Source: an uncultured Veillonellaceae bacterium (GTDB lineage: Bacteria; Bacillota; Negativicutes; Veillonellales; Dialisteraceae). From it: a DNA stretch of 50,145 nucleotides. A program made the translations under genes and the position numbers. Location of the stretch: assembly GCA_949286115.1 (NCBI GenBank), contig CASEBK010000021.1:1-50145 (forward strand). Direction: 5' to 3'. Under the pieces are notes generated by a model. It worked only from the letters and a program-made list of their open reading frames with translations, was not told the origin of the DNA and searched no databases. Positions 41,288 to 49,554 of the stretch are shown here, piece by piece. The stretch's first letter is position 1. Each line of letters starts with the position of its first letter.

Positions 41288-41328
41288 CCTTTTTAATGAA
41301 AAAATAATGGCGGTCCCGGAGAAATCTC

Positions 41329-41357
41329 TTGCCAGCGGGCCGCTTTTCTGCTATCAT
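41329..41357 (+). promoter_or_regulatory. Promoter of the tRNA cluster
   Basis: TTGCCA (41329-41334), 17 bases ending in TGC, and TATCAT (41352-41357), 15 bases before the first tRNA. Confidence 0.8.
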
Positions 41358-41371
41358 TACTCATGTTGTAT

Positions 41372-41447
41372 TCCTGAATAGCTCAGTCGGTAGAGCAATC
41401 GGCTGTTAACCGATCGGTCGTAGGTTCGAGTCCTACTTCAGGAGCCA
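41372..41447 (+). tRNA. tRNA-Asn (GTT)
   Basis: A 76-nt cloverleaf with acceptor TCCTGAA/TTCAGGA, anticodon GTT at 41405-41407, T-loop GTTCGAGTC and encoded CCA. Confidence 0.97.
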
Positions 41448-41449
41448 GT

Positions 41450-41524
41450 GGCCTGTTCGTCAAGTGGTTAAGACACCGCCCTTTCACGGCGGGTTCGGGG
41501 GTTCGAATCCCCCACAGGTCACCA
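41450..41524 (+). tRNA. tRNA-Glu (TTC)
   Basis: A 75-nt cloverleaf with acceptor GGCCTGT/ACAGGTC (G2-U71 wobble), anticodon stem CCGCC/GGCGG, anticodon TTC at 41483-41485, T-loop GTTCGAATC and encoded CCA. Confidence 0.97.
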
Positions 41525-41533
41525 ATTTTTTAT

Positions 41534-41609
41534 GGGCGATTAGCTCAGCTGGGAGAGCGCCTGCCTTACAAGCAGGATGTCAGCAGTTCGATCCTGTTAT
41601 CGCCCACCA
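41534..41609 (+). tRNA. tRNA-Val (TAC)
   Basis: A 76-nt cloverleaf with acceptor GGGCGAT/ATCGCCC, anticodon stem CCTGC/GCAGG, anticodon TAC at 41567-41569, T-loop GTTCGATCC and encoded CCA. Confidence 0.97.
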
Positions 41610-41610
41610 C

Positions 41611-41655
41611 ATGAAAAAAGCAGTCTGCCGCGTCACGCCGGACTGCTTTTTTCAT
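41611..41655 (+). terminator. Terminator of the tRNA cluster
   Basis: ATGAAAAAAGCAGTC (41611-41625) pairs perfectly with GACTGCTTTTTTCAT (41641-41655); the 15-base loop can form a further small CGCG-type pairing. Confidence 0.95.
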
Positions 41656-41859
41656 GTGTGCCTTCCCTGTCCCGCGGTGTTCCCGCCCGGCGGGGAGGGC
41701 TTTTTCTTTTCTGCGCGAGGGCGCGTGGGGAGGAAGGAGACCGAGGCGCTGCAGGAGCGGGGCGCACTCGCGGCGGAGATGCGGTCCGCATCATAAGGGG
41801 GGGTGACGAAGACCTCTCCCCCAAAAAACGCAGAGCTCCTGCCCGAGAGGGCACAAAAA
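41656..41859. other. Gap without a recognised feature
   Basis: No gene, tRNA or clear promoter is seen between the tRNA terminator and the terminator of the converging ABC operon. Short open frames here have no ribosome sites. Confidence 0.6.
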
Positions 41860-41883
41860 AAAGACAGGCGGTTTCCTGTCTTT
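41860..41883 (-). terminator. Terminator of the peptide/nickel ABC operon
   Basis: On the minus strand AAAGACAGG pairs with CCTGTCTTT, followed by a run of T. The stem includes part of the last gene's stop codon. Confidence 0.9.
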
Positions 41884-42685
41884 ATTGAAAGAGCTCCGGC
41901 GGGAGCACTTTGTTTTTCCCTTCTTCCACGGTGAAGACGGAGGCGACGAGCTTCTTCGCGTAGGCGGACCGGGCTTCCGTGAGGTCGCGGATGGTCTCCA
42001 CTTCGCGGCCGCGGTGCATGACGAGGATCTCGTCGCAGAATGAATTGGCGAGTGCCAGGTCGTGGCAGATGAAGAGGTAGGCGATGTGCTGCTCCTCTTG
42101 GAGACGGCGGAGGAGGGCGATGATGCGGGCCTGGACGGATACGTCGAGGGCGCTTGTTGCTTCGTCGCAGATGATGATCTCCGGGCGGAGGGCGAGCGCC
42201 CGGGCGATGGCCACGCGCTGGCGCTGGCCGCCGGACATGTCGCGGGGATAGCGGCGGACGAAGTCTTCCGGCAGGTCGACCATGCGGAGGAGCTCCCGCG
42301 CTTTGGCCGGTACGTCCCGATGGGCGATGAGGCCGAAATTCAGCAGGGGCTCGCAGAGGATGTCGGCTACGCGCATTTTCGGATCGAGCGCGGTGGAGGG
42401 GTCCTGGAAGACCATCTGCACGACGCGGCGGTGCTGCCGGAGCGCTTCGCCGGAGAGATGGGTGATGTCTTCTCCGCGGTAGAGGATGCGCCCTTCGGTG
42501 GGCGTCTCGAGGCGGGTGAGAATGCGCGCGAGAGTGGACTTGCCGGAGCCGGACTCGCCTACGATGCCGAGGGTCTGGCCCGCGCGGACGGAGAAGGACA
42601 CGTGGTCCACGGCGGTGAGCGTCTTCCCGCCACCGAGGTCAAATCGTTTCGTGAGCCCTTCGGCGCGGAGGATCGTTTCATTCAT
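41882..42685 (-). CDS. ABC transporter ATP-binding protein, DppF/NikE type
   Basis: A 267-residue ATPase with Walker [10 protein letters not shown] near residue 43, Q-loop QMVFQDP, signature MSGGQRQR, Walker [13 protein letters not shown] and H-loop FICHD. It is the last gene of a five-gene importer operon and overlaps the other ATPase by four bases. The C-terminal tail (about 235-267) replaces the usual oligopeptide-HPY extension. Its gene order (permeases B and C, binding protein, ATPases D and F) fits a peptide, nickel or metallophore importer. Confidence 0.93.
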   Translation of the reverse strand: MNETILRAEGLTKRFDLGGGKTLTAVDHVSFSVRAGQTLGIVGESGSGKSTLARILTRLETPTEGRILYRGEDITHLSGEALRQHRRVVQMVFQDPSTALDPKMRVADILCEPLLNFGLIAHRDVPAKARELLRMVDLPEDFVRRYPRDMSGGQRQRVAIARALALRPEIIICDEATSALDVSVQARIIALLRRLQEEQHIAYLFICHDLALANSFCDEILVMHRGREVETIRDLTEARSAYAKKLVASVFTVEEGKNKVLPPELFQ

Positions 42686-43464
42686 GCGGCGCCTCCCATT
42701 CTCGGCACGGCAGCGAGGAGCATTTTCGTATACTCTGTCTTCGGGTGGCGGAGCACGTCGTCTGCTGCGCCGTATTCGGCGGTGCGGCCGTCTTTCATGA
42801 TGAGGATGCGATCGGCCATGTAGGCGGCCACGCCCAGATTGTGCGTGACGAGGAGGATCGCCGTGTGCATGGCTTTCGCCGCGCGCATCATTTCCACGAC
42901 GACCTGCGCCTGGGTGGTCACGTCGAGGGCGCTGGTGGGCTCGTCGGCGAGGAGGAGCTTCGGCCGGAGGGCCATGGCGATGGCGATGCCCACGCGCTGG
43001 CGCATGCCGCCGGAGAGCTCGAAGGTGTAGCTTTCGAGGATGCGCTCCGGGTCGGGGAGGCGCACCATGCCGAGCATGGAGATCATGAGGGCGCGGGCTT
43101 CTTTGTCGTCCCTCACGCCGTGGGCCGCAAGGTACTCTCGAAACTGACGGCCGATGGTGCGGATGGGGTCCATCATGGCGCCGCTGTCCTGGAAGATCAT
43201 GGAGATGGCGCTCCCGCAGAGGGCGCGCCGCCGGGCGGGGCTCTGCGCTTCGGTGTCTTCTCCTTCGAAGAGGATGCGACCGCCCGTGATGTGGCCGCTG
43301 CCGGGGAGGATGTGCTGGATGGCGCGGAGGACCGTGGTCTTGCCCGAGCCGGATTCCCCAGCGATGGCGAGCACTTCGCCCCCATCCAGCGCAAAGCTCA
43401 CGCCTTCGACGGCGGGGGAGCGCCTTCCGTAGGCGATGGAAAGATCTTTGACTTCAAGCAGCAT
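42682..43464 (-). CDS. ABC transporter ATP-binding protein, DppD/NikD type
   Basis: A 260-residue ATPase with Walker [11 protein letters not shown]-loop SMIFQDS, signature LSGGMRQR, Walker [13 protein letters not shown] and H-loop LVTHN (Asn in place of the more common Asp after the His). It would dimerise with the following ATPase. It starts 39 bases after the binding-protein gene. Confidence 0.93.
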   Translation of the reverse strand: MLLEVKDLSIAYGRRSPAVEGVSFALDGGEVLAIAGESGSGKTTVLRAIQHILPGSGHITGGRILFEGEDTEAQSPARRRALCGSAISMIFQDSGAMMDPIRTIGRQFREYLAAHGVRDDKEARALMISMLGMVRLPDPERILESYTFELSGGMRQRVGIAIAMALRPKLLLADEPTSALDVTTQAQVVVEMMRAAKAMHTAILLVTHNLGVAAYMADRILIMKDGRTAEYGAADDVLRHPKTEYTKMLLAAVPRMGGAA

Positions 43465-43503
43465 GGAAAGCCTCTCTGTGCAGTAACATGGGGATATCTG
43501 TCA

Positions 43504-45075
43504 TCATTGGCCGGCAGGACGGATGTCCTTGGTGATCCAGTAGTAGTCGGCGGGCAGGATGCGCGCGCCGGTGACGCGGGTGCTGGAGACCATGTTCGTC
43601 TTCGGATAGCCGAAAACGAGGACCGCGCCGTCGTCCAAGAGGATCTGCTGCATCTGGATCATGATCTCGCGGCGCTTTGCCGGATCGAATTCCACGGCGA
43701 GCGCATCGGAGAGGGCGTCGTACTGGGGATTGCTGTAGCCGGAGCCGTTCTGCGGGTTCGAGCCGTTCACGTTCGTCTTCCAGTACCAGTTGAGGTACAC
43801 TTCCGGGTCGCCGGTGTTCGCCGTGAGGATATTGGAAATGATGAGGTCGTAGTCGCCCTCTTTGGCCATGCCGTCGAGCACGTTGTAATCCACGGACTGG
43901 AGCTGGATGTCGATGCCCACTTTCTTCGCGTCGGCCTGGGTGGCTTCGGCGAAGATGGGCAGCTCTGCGCGGCTGGAGTAGTACACGAAGTTCATGGTGA
44001 GCTTCTGGCCGTCTTTCTCGCGGATGCCGTCGCCGTCGGTGTCTTTCCAGCCCGCTTCGTCGAGGAGCTTATTGGCCCGGTCCACGTTGTAGGCGTTCGG
44101 GTCGGAGAGCTGGTCGAAGCCGTAGTCGAGGGAGGGCGGCACGGCGGGGCCGCCGGGGATGAAGGTGCCTTTCAGGATGACGTCGCAGTAGGTCTTCCGG
44201 TCGCACGCGGAGATGAGGGCGTCGCGGACGCGTTTATCGTGCATGGGATGGCCGGGAGCCACGTTGAGCCGCGCCAGCGCGGAGCGGAGGGAGGCCATTT
44301 CAGAAATGTCGTATTTCTCTTTGTCTTCGAAGAGGGGCAGGTCCCCGGAGGCCACGTTCACGATGACGTCGGTCTCGCCGGACTGGAGAGACATGGCCCG
44401 CGTATTCGGGTCGTCGATGGAGGGCACTTCGAGATGCTTGAAGGGCACGTCTCCATCCCAGTAGTTCGGGTTCGCCTCGAGGACGCAGTTCGACTTCTGG
44501 AAAGACTTCACCACGTAGGGGCCCGTCGCGATCGGTCCCTCCGTGCGGTAGTCGCGGTCCGTCACGGAGGTGTCGATGATGAGGAAGAGTGGATCGGCGA
44601 GCATGCCCGGCATGGTCGGCACCGGCGTTTTCGTCCGGATGGTGAGGGTCTGCCCATCGGCGGTGATGGCGTCGTAGTCGAAGAAGGTCTTTGCTCGGTC
44701 GGACTTTTCAAAGACGCGCTCGATGGAGGACTTCACCGCCTCGGCGGTGACTTTGTTCCCGTTGGAGAAGACCACGTTGTCTTTGATTTTGAAAGTCCAG
44801 GTGAGCTTGTCATCCGACACGGTCCAGCTCTCGGCGATCCACGGCTGGGGGCGCATCATGTCGTCGAATTTCGTGAGGCACTCGCCGATGCCGTAGCGCA
44901 TGACCACCCAGGCGAAGTAGTTGTCCGTCGGTTCGAGGCTGTCGGCGAAATTCGTGACGCCCACGCGGAGCGTGTCCGCCGGCGCCTGGGAGGCGCTGCC
45001 GCCGCAGCCGGCAAGGCCCATGGCTGCTGTGCCGAGGAGGGCCGCGGAGAGAAGAAGGGCATACGGTCTTTTCAT
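43504..45075 (-). CDS. Peptide/nickel-family substrate-binding lipoprotein of the ABC operon
   Basis: A 523-residue SBP_bac_5 lipoprotein (lipobox LAGC, Cys24). Family segments are PWIAESWTVSDDKLTWTFKIKDNVVFSNG, TGPYVVKSFQKSNCVLEANPNYW and, late, YWKTNVNGSNPQNGSGYSNPQYD. It delivers substrate to the permeases encoded on either side of it in the same operon. It is distinct from the solitary binding protein at 23567. Peptide, nickel or opine-type ligands are all possible. Confidence 0.93.
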   Translation of the reverse strand: MKRPYALLLSAALLGTAAMGLAGCGGSASQAPADTLRVGVTNFADSLEPTDNYFAWVVMRYGIGECLTKFDDMMRPQPWIAESWTVSDDKLTWTFKIKDNVVFSNGNKVTAEAVKSSIERVFEKSDRAKTFFDYDAITADGQTLTIRTKTPVPTMPGMLADPLFLIIDTSVTDRDYRTEGPIATGPYVVKSFQKSNCVLEANPNYWDGDVPFKHLEVPSIDDPNTRAMSLQSGETDVIVNVASGDLPLFEDKEKYDISEMASLRSALARLNVAPGHPMHDKRVRDALISACDRKTYCDVILKGTFIPGGPAVPPSLDYGFDQLSDPNAYNVDRANKLLDEAGWKDTDGDGIREKDGQKLTMNFVYYSSRAELPIFAEATQADAKKVGIDIQLQSVDYNVLDGMAKEGDYDLIISNILTANTGDPEVYLNWYWKTNVNGSNPQNGSGYSNPQYDALSDALAVEFDPAKRREIMIQMQQILLDDGAVLVFGYPKTNMVSSTRVTGARILPADYYWITKDIRPAGQ

Positions 45076-45090
45076 GGGAGGAGCTCCTTT

Positions 45091-45930
45091 CTATGGAGAG
45101 GTCCGGTCGTCTTCTCCTTCGAGCACGTCCCGGAGGGCGTCGCCCCAGAGGTTGAAGATGACTACGGAAAGGAAGATGGCCAGGCCGGGGAAGATCATGA
45201 GCCACGGCGCGGTCTGGATGTGCTGCCGCCCCTCGCTGATCATGGCGCCCCATTCCGGAGCCGGAGGCTGCGTGCCGAAGCCGAGGAAGGAGAGCCCCGC
45301 CAGCTCGAGCATGAGCGCGCCAATGTCGGCGGCGGCGGTCACCACGAGGAGAGGCAGGATGTTCGGCAGGATGTGCCGCCAGAGGATATAAAGGGGCGTG
45401 CCGCCGCTCACGAAGGCCGCCGCGATGTATTCGTGCTGCTTCACTTTGAGCACGAGGCTCCGGGAGAGCCGGGCGTACTTCGGCCACGTGGCGCAGGTGA
45501 GGGCGATGATGGCGTTCACCATGCTGCCGCCGATGACGCCTGCGATGGCGATGGCAAGGAGCACCCCCGGGAAGGAGATGAAGATGTCCGCGCAGCGCAT
45601 GATCGCCGCGTCCGTCCGGCCGCCGAGGTATCCCGAGAGGACGCCGAGGGCCGTGCCCACGGAGAAGACGAGGAAGACGAGGAGGAGCGCGCTCGCAAGG
45701 GAGGCCCGCGCGCCGTAGAGGACGCGGGAGAAGCAGTCTCGGCCGAGCTTGTCCGTGCCGAAGAGGTGCTCCGCCGAGGGGGCGAGGAAGGCGTTCTTCA
45801 TGTCTGCCTCCGTCGGGCCGTAGGACGTGAGGAGCGGCGCGAAGAGGGCCGCTGCCAGAAGGAGGAGCGCCAGAAAAGAGAAGAGTGCGAAGTCTTTATG
45901 CGCTTTGAGGAGAGGGAGCAGCGTCTTCAT
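45091..45930 (-). CDS. ABC transporter permease, DppC/NikC type
   Basis: A 279-residue inner-membrane permease with an N-terminal OppC segment, GTDKLGRDCFSRVLYGARASL, and the EAA-type coupling loop EYIAAAFVSGGTPLYILWRHILPNILP. About six membrane segments are visible. I start at ATG 45930 in the four-base overlap with the B permease; longer in-frame codons lie inside that gene. Confidence 0.93.
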   Translation of the reverse strand: MKTLLPLLKAHKDFALFSFLALLLLAAALFAPLLTSYGPTEADMKNAFLAPSAEHLFGTDKLGRDCFSRVLYGARASLASALLLVFLVFSVGTALGVLSGYLGGRTDAAIMRCADIFISFPGVLLAIAIAGVIGGSMVNAIIALTCATWPKYARLSRSLVLKVKQHEYIAAAFVSGGTPLYILWRHILPNILPLLVVTAAADIGALMLELAGLSFLGFGTQPPAPEWGAMISEGRQHIQTAPWLMIFPGLAIFLSVVIFNLWGDALRDVLEGEDDRTSP

Positions 45931-46877
45931 GGGCGGGCTCCTTTCTTCGCAAGGCGCGGGTCGAGCACGCCGTAGAGAAGATCGACGATGAGATTGACGA
46001 TCATGTACATGCCGGCGATCCACACGACGATGCCCTGCAGGAGGCGGATGTCCCTGTATTCGATGGCCTTCACGGCCAGATTTCCCAGGCCCTGCCAGCC
46101 GAAGACGATCTCCACCACCGCCGCGCCGCCGAGGAGGCTCCCGATGGAAAGACCGTAGAGCGTGATGAGCGGGAGGAGGGCGTTCGGGAGCACATCCCGC
46201 GTGAGGATGTGAAGCTCGCTCATGCCTCGGGCCCGGGCGCCGACCACGTAGTCCTGGCCGAGCTCTTCGAGGACGGCGCTCCTCACCTGTCGGGTGTACT
46301 TCGCGGACATGCTGATGGCCAGCGTCAGCGCCGGGAGAAAGAGCGTGTCCCAGCGGACGGTGCTCGACACGATGGGGAAGAGGTGGAGCTTCAGGCCGAG
46401 GGACCACAGGAGCATGAGGCCCATCCAGAAGCCGGGAATGGAGATGCCGAAGAAGGTCGCCCCCCGGATGGCATAGTCGAGCCAGCGGTTCTTGTGGTAC
46501 GCCGCGAGGATGCCGAGGGGGAGCGAGATCGCCGTCATGAGGACGAGCGAGGCCGCGGCGAGCGTCACCGTCGCGGGGAGGCACTCGAGGATCTTATCCA
46601 CCACGGGCTTCCTCGCCATGTAGGAGAATCCCAGATCCCCCTGCGCGGCCGAGAGGAGCCAGTGGCCGAACTGTACGAAAAAAGGCTCATCGAGGCCGAG
46701 CTCTCTCGTGACGGCGTCGATCTCCGCCTGCGAGACGATGGTGTCTTCCGCGCCGGTGATGAGCTGCCGCGCCAGGTCCTGCGTGCCCAGCATGGTGATG
46801 GCGAACATGATGAAGCTGATCCCCACGAGCGTGGCCGCCGCCTGAAGGAGATACAGCCCAAGGGTGCGAAGGCGCAT
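45927..46877 (-). CDS. ABC transporter permease, DppB/NikB type
   Basis: A 316-residue permease, first gene of the operon. It has the DppB N terminus (RTLGLYLLQAAATLVGISFIMF), GDLGFSYMARKPVVDKILECLPATVTLA, and the coupling loop DYVVGARARGMSELHILTRDVLPNALLP. The start follows AAAGGAGG. It pairs with the C permease to form the channel. Confidence 0.94.
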   Translation of the reverse strand: MRLRTLGLYLLQAAATLVGISFIMFAITMLGTQDLARQLITGAEDTIVSQAEIDAVTRELGLDEPFFVQFGHWLLSAAQGDLGFSYMARKPVVDKILECLPATVTLAAASLVLMTAISLPLGILAAYHKNRWLDYAIRGATFFGISIPGFWMGLMLLWSLGLKLHLFPIVSSTVRWDTLFLPALTLAISMSAKYTRQVRSAVLEELGQDYVVGARARGMSELHILTRDVLPNALLPLITLYGLSIGSLLGGAAVVEIVFGWQGLGNLAVKAIEYRDIRLLQGIVVWIAGMYMIVNLIVDLLYGVLDPRLAKKGARP

Positions 46878-46996
46878 GAGGCCTCCTTTCAGAAAGGGCG
46901 CCTCTGCAGGCTGCCCGGAAGCAGAAAAAAGGAAGGCAGCCGGGCTCGGTTCGTTTCCCTGCGGCCGAGTCCGGCAGTGCTGCGTTTCCTTTGTCC

Positions 46997-47005
46997 ATTA
47001 TAGCA
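46997..47005 (-). promoter_or_regulatory. Extended -10 promoter of the ABC operon
   Basis: On the minus strand TGCTATAAT, about 120 bases before the first gene. The 46878-46996 leader is GC-rich; no riboswitch is recognised. Confidence 0.7.
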
Positions 47006-47059
47006 TGAAATGAGAAAAAAGATCTGAAAATTTTAATGAAAAGCTAATCAGAAATCGTT

Positions 47060-47065
47060 TATAAT
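47060..47065 (+). promoter_or_regulatory. -10 element of the deacylase gene
   Basis: TATAAT within an AT-rich stretch, 58 bases before the ATG. A TGAAAA at 47037 could be a poor -35. Confidence 0.5.
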
Positions 47066-47091
47066 TTTTCACATGATACGGAAAATTTAGA

Positions 47092-47107
47092 ATACCCATA
47101 GGGGTAT
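47092..47107. promoter_or_regulatory. Palindrome in the deacylase leader
   Basis: ATACCC (47092-47097) and GGGTAT (47102-47107) face each other across four bases, five bases before the ribosome site. It may be an operator or a leader hairpin. Confidence 0.45.
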
Positions 47108-47122
47108 ACGTTAGGAGGACAC

Positions 47123-48058
47123 ATGAAAGATGTAAGACCGGGGAAGAGACAGTACCCTGCGGCCGTGCCGGGCGGGCGGGCCATCCTGCCAGTGACGGAG
47201 ATCGTCGGTACGCGGCCGGGACCGGCGGCGCTCATCACCGCAGGCATCCACGGCGGAGAGTATCCGGGCATCGCCGCATCCATGGAGCTCGCCGCGCGCC
47301 TTGCGCCGGAGGACATCGCCGGGCGGCTCACCCTCATCCACGCGGCCAATCCCTGCGCCTTCTGGGCACGGCGGCCCGAGGTGAACGAAGAGGACGGGAA
47401 GAATCTGAACCGCGAATTTCCCGGCGACCCCTACGGCACCGCCACGGAGCGGCTGGCGCATTTCCTCATGGAGCGCTTCATCCGCCGGGCGGACCTCTAC
47501 ATCGACTGCCACAGCGGGGACATCCACGAGGACCTCTGCCCCCACGTGTACTACTCGAAGGCCTGCGCGGCAGACGTGTCGGCGCGGTCGCGTGCGATGG
47601 CCCTCGGGGCGGACGTGCCCTACGTGGTGCCGTCGCTGGCGCGGGGCGGAGCGTACAATGAGGGGGCCATCTCCGGCGTGCCGTCCATCCTCCTCGAGCG
47701 CGGCGGGAACGGCATCTGCGACGAGGAGGCGGTGGCGGGCTTTACGGCCGACCTTTCGCGCATCCTTCGCCGGGCGGGCGTCCTTGTGAGCGATGCCCTG
47801 CCCGATGTACGCATGAAGGGCGCGCCCCACGAGGTGCGGAAGGTGCTCTACGTCATGACCGAAGAAGACGGCTGCTGGCGTACGGCGCTCCGCCAGGGAG
47901 ACTCCGTGCGGAAGGGGGACGTGCTGGGCCGCACGACGGACCTCTTCGGGCGGCCGCAGCGGACGTACCTCGCCGAAGAGGAAGGCGTGGTGCTCTACAT
48001 CAATACATCGCTGGCGCTTCCCGCAGGCAAGGTGGCCGCGGCCTACGTGTGCCTCTGA
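47123..48058 (+). CDS. Succinylglutamate desuccinylase/aspartoacylase-family zinc hydrolase
   Basis: A 311-residue M14-like deacylase. Zinc ligands are His and Glu in AGIHGGEYPG (near 42 and 45) and His in IDCHSGD (near 130); KNLNREFPGD binds the substrate carboxylate. The C-terminal 70 residues form a lipoyl/beta-hammerhead-like domain (GDSVRKGDVLGRTTD). It removes acyl groups from N-acyl amino acids or acts as a peptidase. The divergent peptide/nickel importer may feed it, which is inferred from position. AGGAGG precedes the ATG. Confidence 0.9.
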   Translation: MKDVRPGKRQYPAAVPGGRAILPVTEIVGTRPGPAALITAGIHGGEYPGIAASMELAARLAPEDIAGRLTLIHAANPCAFWARRPEVNEEDGKNLNREFPGDPYGTATERLAHFLMERFIRRADLYIDCHSGDIHEDLCPHVYYSKACAADVSARSRAMALGADVPYVVPSLARGGAYNEGAISGVPSILLERGGNGICDEEAVAGFTADLSRILRRAGVLVSDALPDVRMKGAPHEVRKVLYVMTEEDGCWRTALRQGDSVRKGDVLGRTTDLFGRPQRTYLAEEEGVVLYINTSLALPAGKVAAAYVCL

Positions 48059-48060
48059 CC

Positions 48061-48089
48061 TTGACGGGGCGCGCCGCGCCTGCTATACT
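48061..48089 (+). promoter_or_regulatory. Promoter of the riboswitch-OFA transporter unit
   Basis: TTGACG (48061-48066), 17 bases ending in TGC, and TATACT (48084-48089), starting three bases after the preceding stop. Confidence 0.9.
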
Positions 48090-48108
48090 GCACACAAATC
48101 AAAAAGCC

Positions 48109-48177
48109 GCGCAGGGCTGACGGATAGTGGAATCGACCACGTGTCCTGCGCCGGCATATACGCCGACCGTCTGGGCA
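48109..48177 (+). ncRNA. ZTP-type (pfl) riboswitch aptamer
   Basis: P1 GCGCAGG/CCTGCGC (48109-48115/48145-48151) encloses CTGACGGATA and the hairpin GTGG-AATCGA-CCAC. A following hairpin CGGC/GCCG leads into CCGTCTGGGCA (48167-48177), the conserved 3' signature of pfl/ZTP RNAs. GACGG (48119-48123) can pair with CCGTC (48167-48171), the expected pseudoknot. The junction GTGT is shorter than the usual GGGGAG, so this may be a variant. Such RNAs sense ZTP/ZMP when 10-formyl-folate is short. Confidence 0.75.
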
Positions 48178-48248
48178 GGGAGTTCTGTTCAGACGGTCTT
48201 CGTCTGTATGGCGCTCCCTTTGAAGTCGTTTCAAAGGGGGATCTTTTT
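48167..48248 (+). promoter_or_regulatory. Expression platform of the riboswitch
   Basis: CCGTCTG (48167-48173) can pair with CAGACGG (48190-48196), which would break the aptamer pseudoknot. Just downstream a ten-pair stem (48214-48223/48231-48240) buries the Shine-Dalgarno AAAGGGGG and is followed by ATCTTTTT, ending at the ATG. It may work as terminator, as ribosome-site sequestrator, or both. Confidence 0.75.
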
Positions 48249-49502
48249 ATGAAACGAAATCGCTGGCTCATCGCCCTCGCCGCCGTAGGGCTCCACATCT
48301 CCATCGGGAGCGTCTATGCGTGGAGCGTCCTTGCTCGTCCCGTCATGGAGACTATGGGGCTCACCCTGCCCGAGGCGACGTGGGCCTTCTCCATCGCCAT
48401 CTTCTTTCTGGGCCTCTCGGCGGGATTCCTCGGTCACTTCGTGGAGCGGCTGGGGCCCTGCCGGTCGGGTCTCCTCTCCATGACGTTCTTCGTGGCGGGG
48501 CTCCTCGGCACGGCGCTCGCCGTGGAGGTGAAGAGCCTTGCCCTGCTCTACCTCGCCTACGGAGCGGTGGGCGGCGTCGGGCTCGGCGTGGGGTACATCA
48601 CCCCCGTGGCGACGCTCGTGAAATGGTTCCCGCGGCATCGGGGATTCGCTACGGGGCTGGCCATCATGGGATTCGGCTTCGCCGCGTTCATCGCCGGCCC
48701 GGTGATGCAGCGCCTCACCGCCGCTTACGGCCTCACGGAAAATTTCCTCTTCATGGCGGCGGCGTACGCCCTCGTCATGGGCGCGTCCTCTCTGTACCTC
48801 GCGCCGCCTCGCCCGGGGGACGTCGCGGAAGACGCGGGCCGCGCGGTGCTTCGCGAGGCGGCTGCCGCGCCCGCTTCTCTTCCGCAGCGGCAGTACACCC
48901 GCCGGGAAGCGGTGAAGACGCCGGAGTTCGCCGCCCTCTGGTGGATCTTCTTTACGAACATCACCTGCGGCATCGGCCTCCTCGCCGTGGCGTCTCCCAT
49001 GGCGCAGGAAGTGATCCGCATGAGCCCTGCGGGAGCGGCGTCCCTCGTGGGCATCATCGGCATCGTGAACGGCGCGGGGCGCATCCTCTGGTCCACCATC
49101 TCCGACTGGATCGGCCGGGGCGCGGTGTACCTCCTCTTCTTCACCATCGAGGCCTTCGCCTTCTGGCAGCTCGCCGGGACGACCGATGCGGCGGCTTTTG
49201 CGGCGTGGGTGCTCCTCATCATCAGCTGCTACGGCGGGGGATTCTCCTGCATGCCGGCGTACCTCTCCGACCTCTTCGGGGTGCGCCACCTCTCGTCCAT
49301 CCACGGCGTCATCCTCACCGCCTGGGGCATGGCGGGCATCGCGGGGCCCCTCCTTCTCTCAGTGATGAAGTCGGAAACGGGCGGCTACGCCCCCACGCTC
49401 CGCCTCTTCGCAGGGCTCCTCGTGCTGGCCTGGGTCCTGGCGGCGTGGCTCTATACGCGAAGAAAAAAGACCGCCGCAGCGCTTCGCGGCGAAGAAGCAT
49501 GA
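48249..49502 (+). CDS. OFA-family (oxalate/formate-type) MFS transporter
   Basis: A 417-residue major-facilitator protein with 12 hydrophobic segments. The start NRWLIALAAVGLHISIGSVYAWSVLARPV, the loop VKWFPRHRGFATGLAIMGFGFAAF, and NGAGRILWSTISDWIGR are typical of the OFA group. The family includes oxalate:formate antiporters, but many members carry other anions. I start at ATG 48249, eight bases after a ribosome site that is locked in a hairpin. The ZTP-type leader suggests formate or one-carbon supply as its job. Confidence 0.9.
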   Translation: MKRNRWLIALAAVGLHISIGSVYAWSVLARPVMETMGLTLPEATWAFSIAIFFLGLSAGFLGHFVERLGPCRSGLLSMTFFVAGLLGTALAVEVKSLALLYLAYGAVGGVGLGVGYITPVATLVKWFPRHRGFATGLAIMGFGFAAFIAGPVMQRLTAAYGLTENFLFMAAAYALVMGASSLYLAPPRPGDVAEDAGRAVLREAAAAPASLPQRQYTRREAVKTPEFAALWWIFFTNITCGIGLLAVASPMAQEVIRMSPAGAASLVGIIGIVNGAGRILWSTISDWIGRGAVYLLFFTIEAFAFWQLAGTTDAAAFAAWVLLIISCYGGGFSCMPAYLSDLFGVRHLSSIHGVILTAWGMAGIAGPLLLSVMKSETGGYAPTLRLFAGLLVLAWVLAAWLYTRRKKTAAALRGEEA

Positions 49503-49504
49503 CC

Positions 49505-49542
49505 AGCAGAAAAGAGAGCCGCATGAGCTCTCTTTTTTTGCT
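49505..49542. terminator. Bidirectional terminator between the OFA gene and pxpC
   Basis: AAAGAGAGC (49511-49519) pairs with GCTCTCTTT (49527-49535), extendable by CAGCA/TGCTG outside, with T-run on the right and A-run on the left. Confidence 0.9.
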
Positions 49543-49554
49543 GCGTATTTTATT

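Noticed and set aside
41656..41859. Small gene after the tRNA cluster
   Set aside because: Short frames overlap the terminators, lack ribosome sites and show no recognisable protein features.
42745..45975. 1076-codon plus-strand frame
   Set aside because: It is the antisense shadow of the ABC operon. The minus strand shows all expected ATPase, binding-protein and permease motifs, and the plus frame is His/Asp/Val-rich without motifs.
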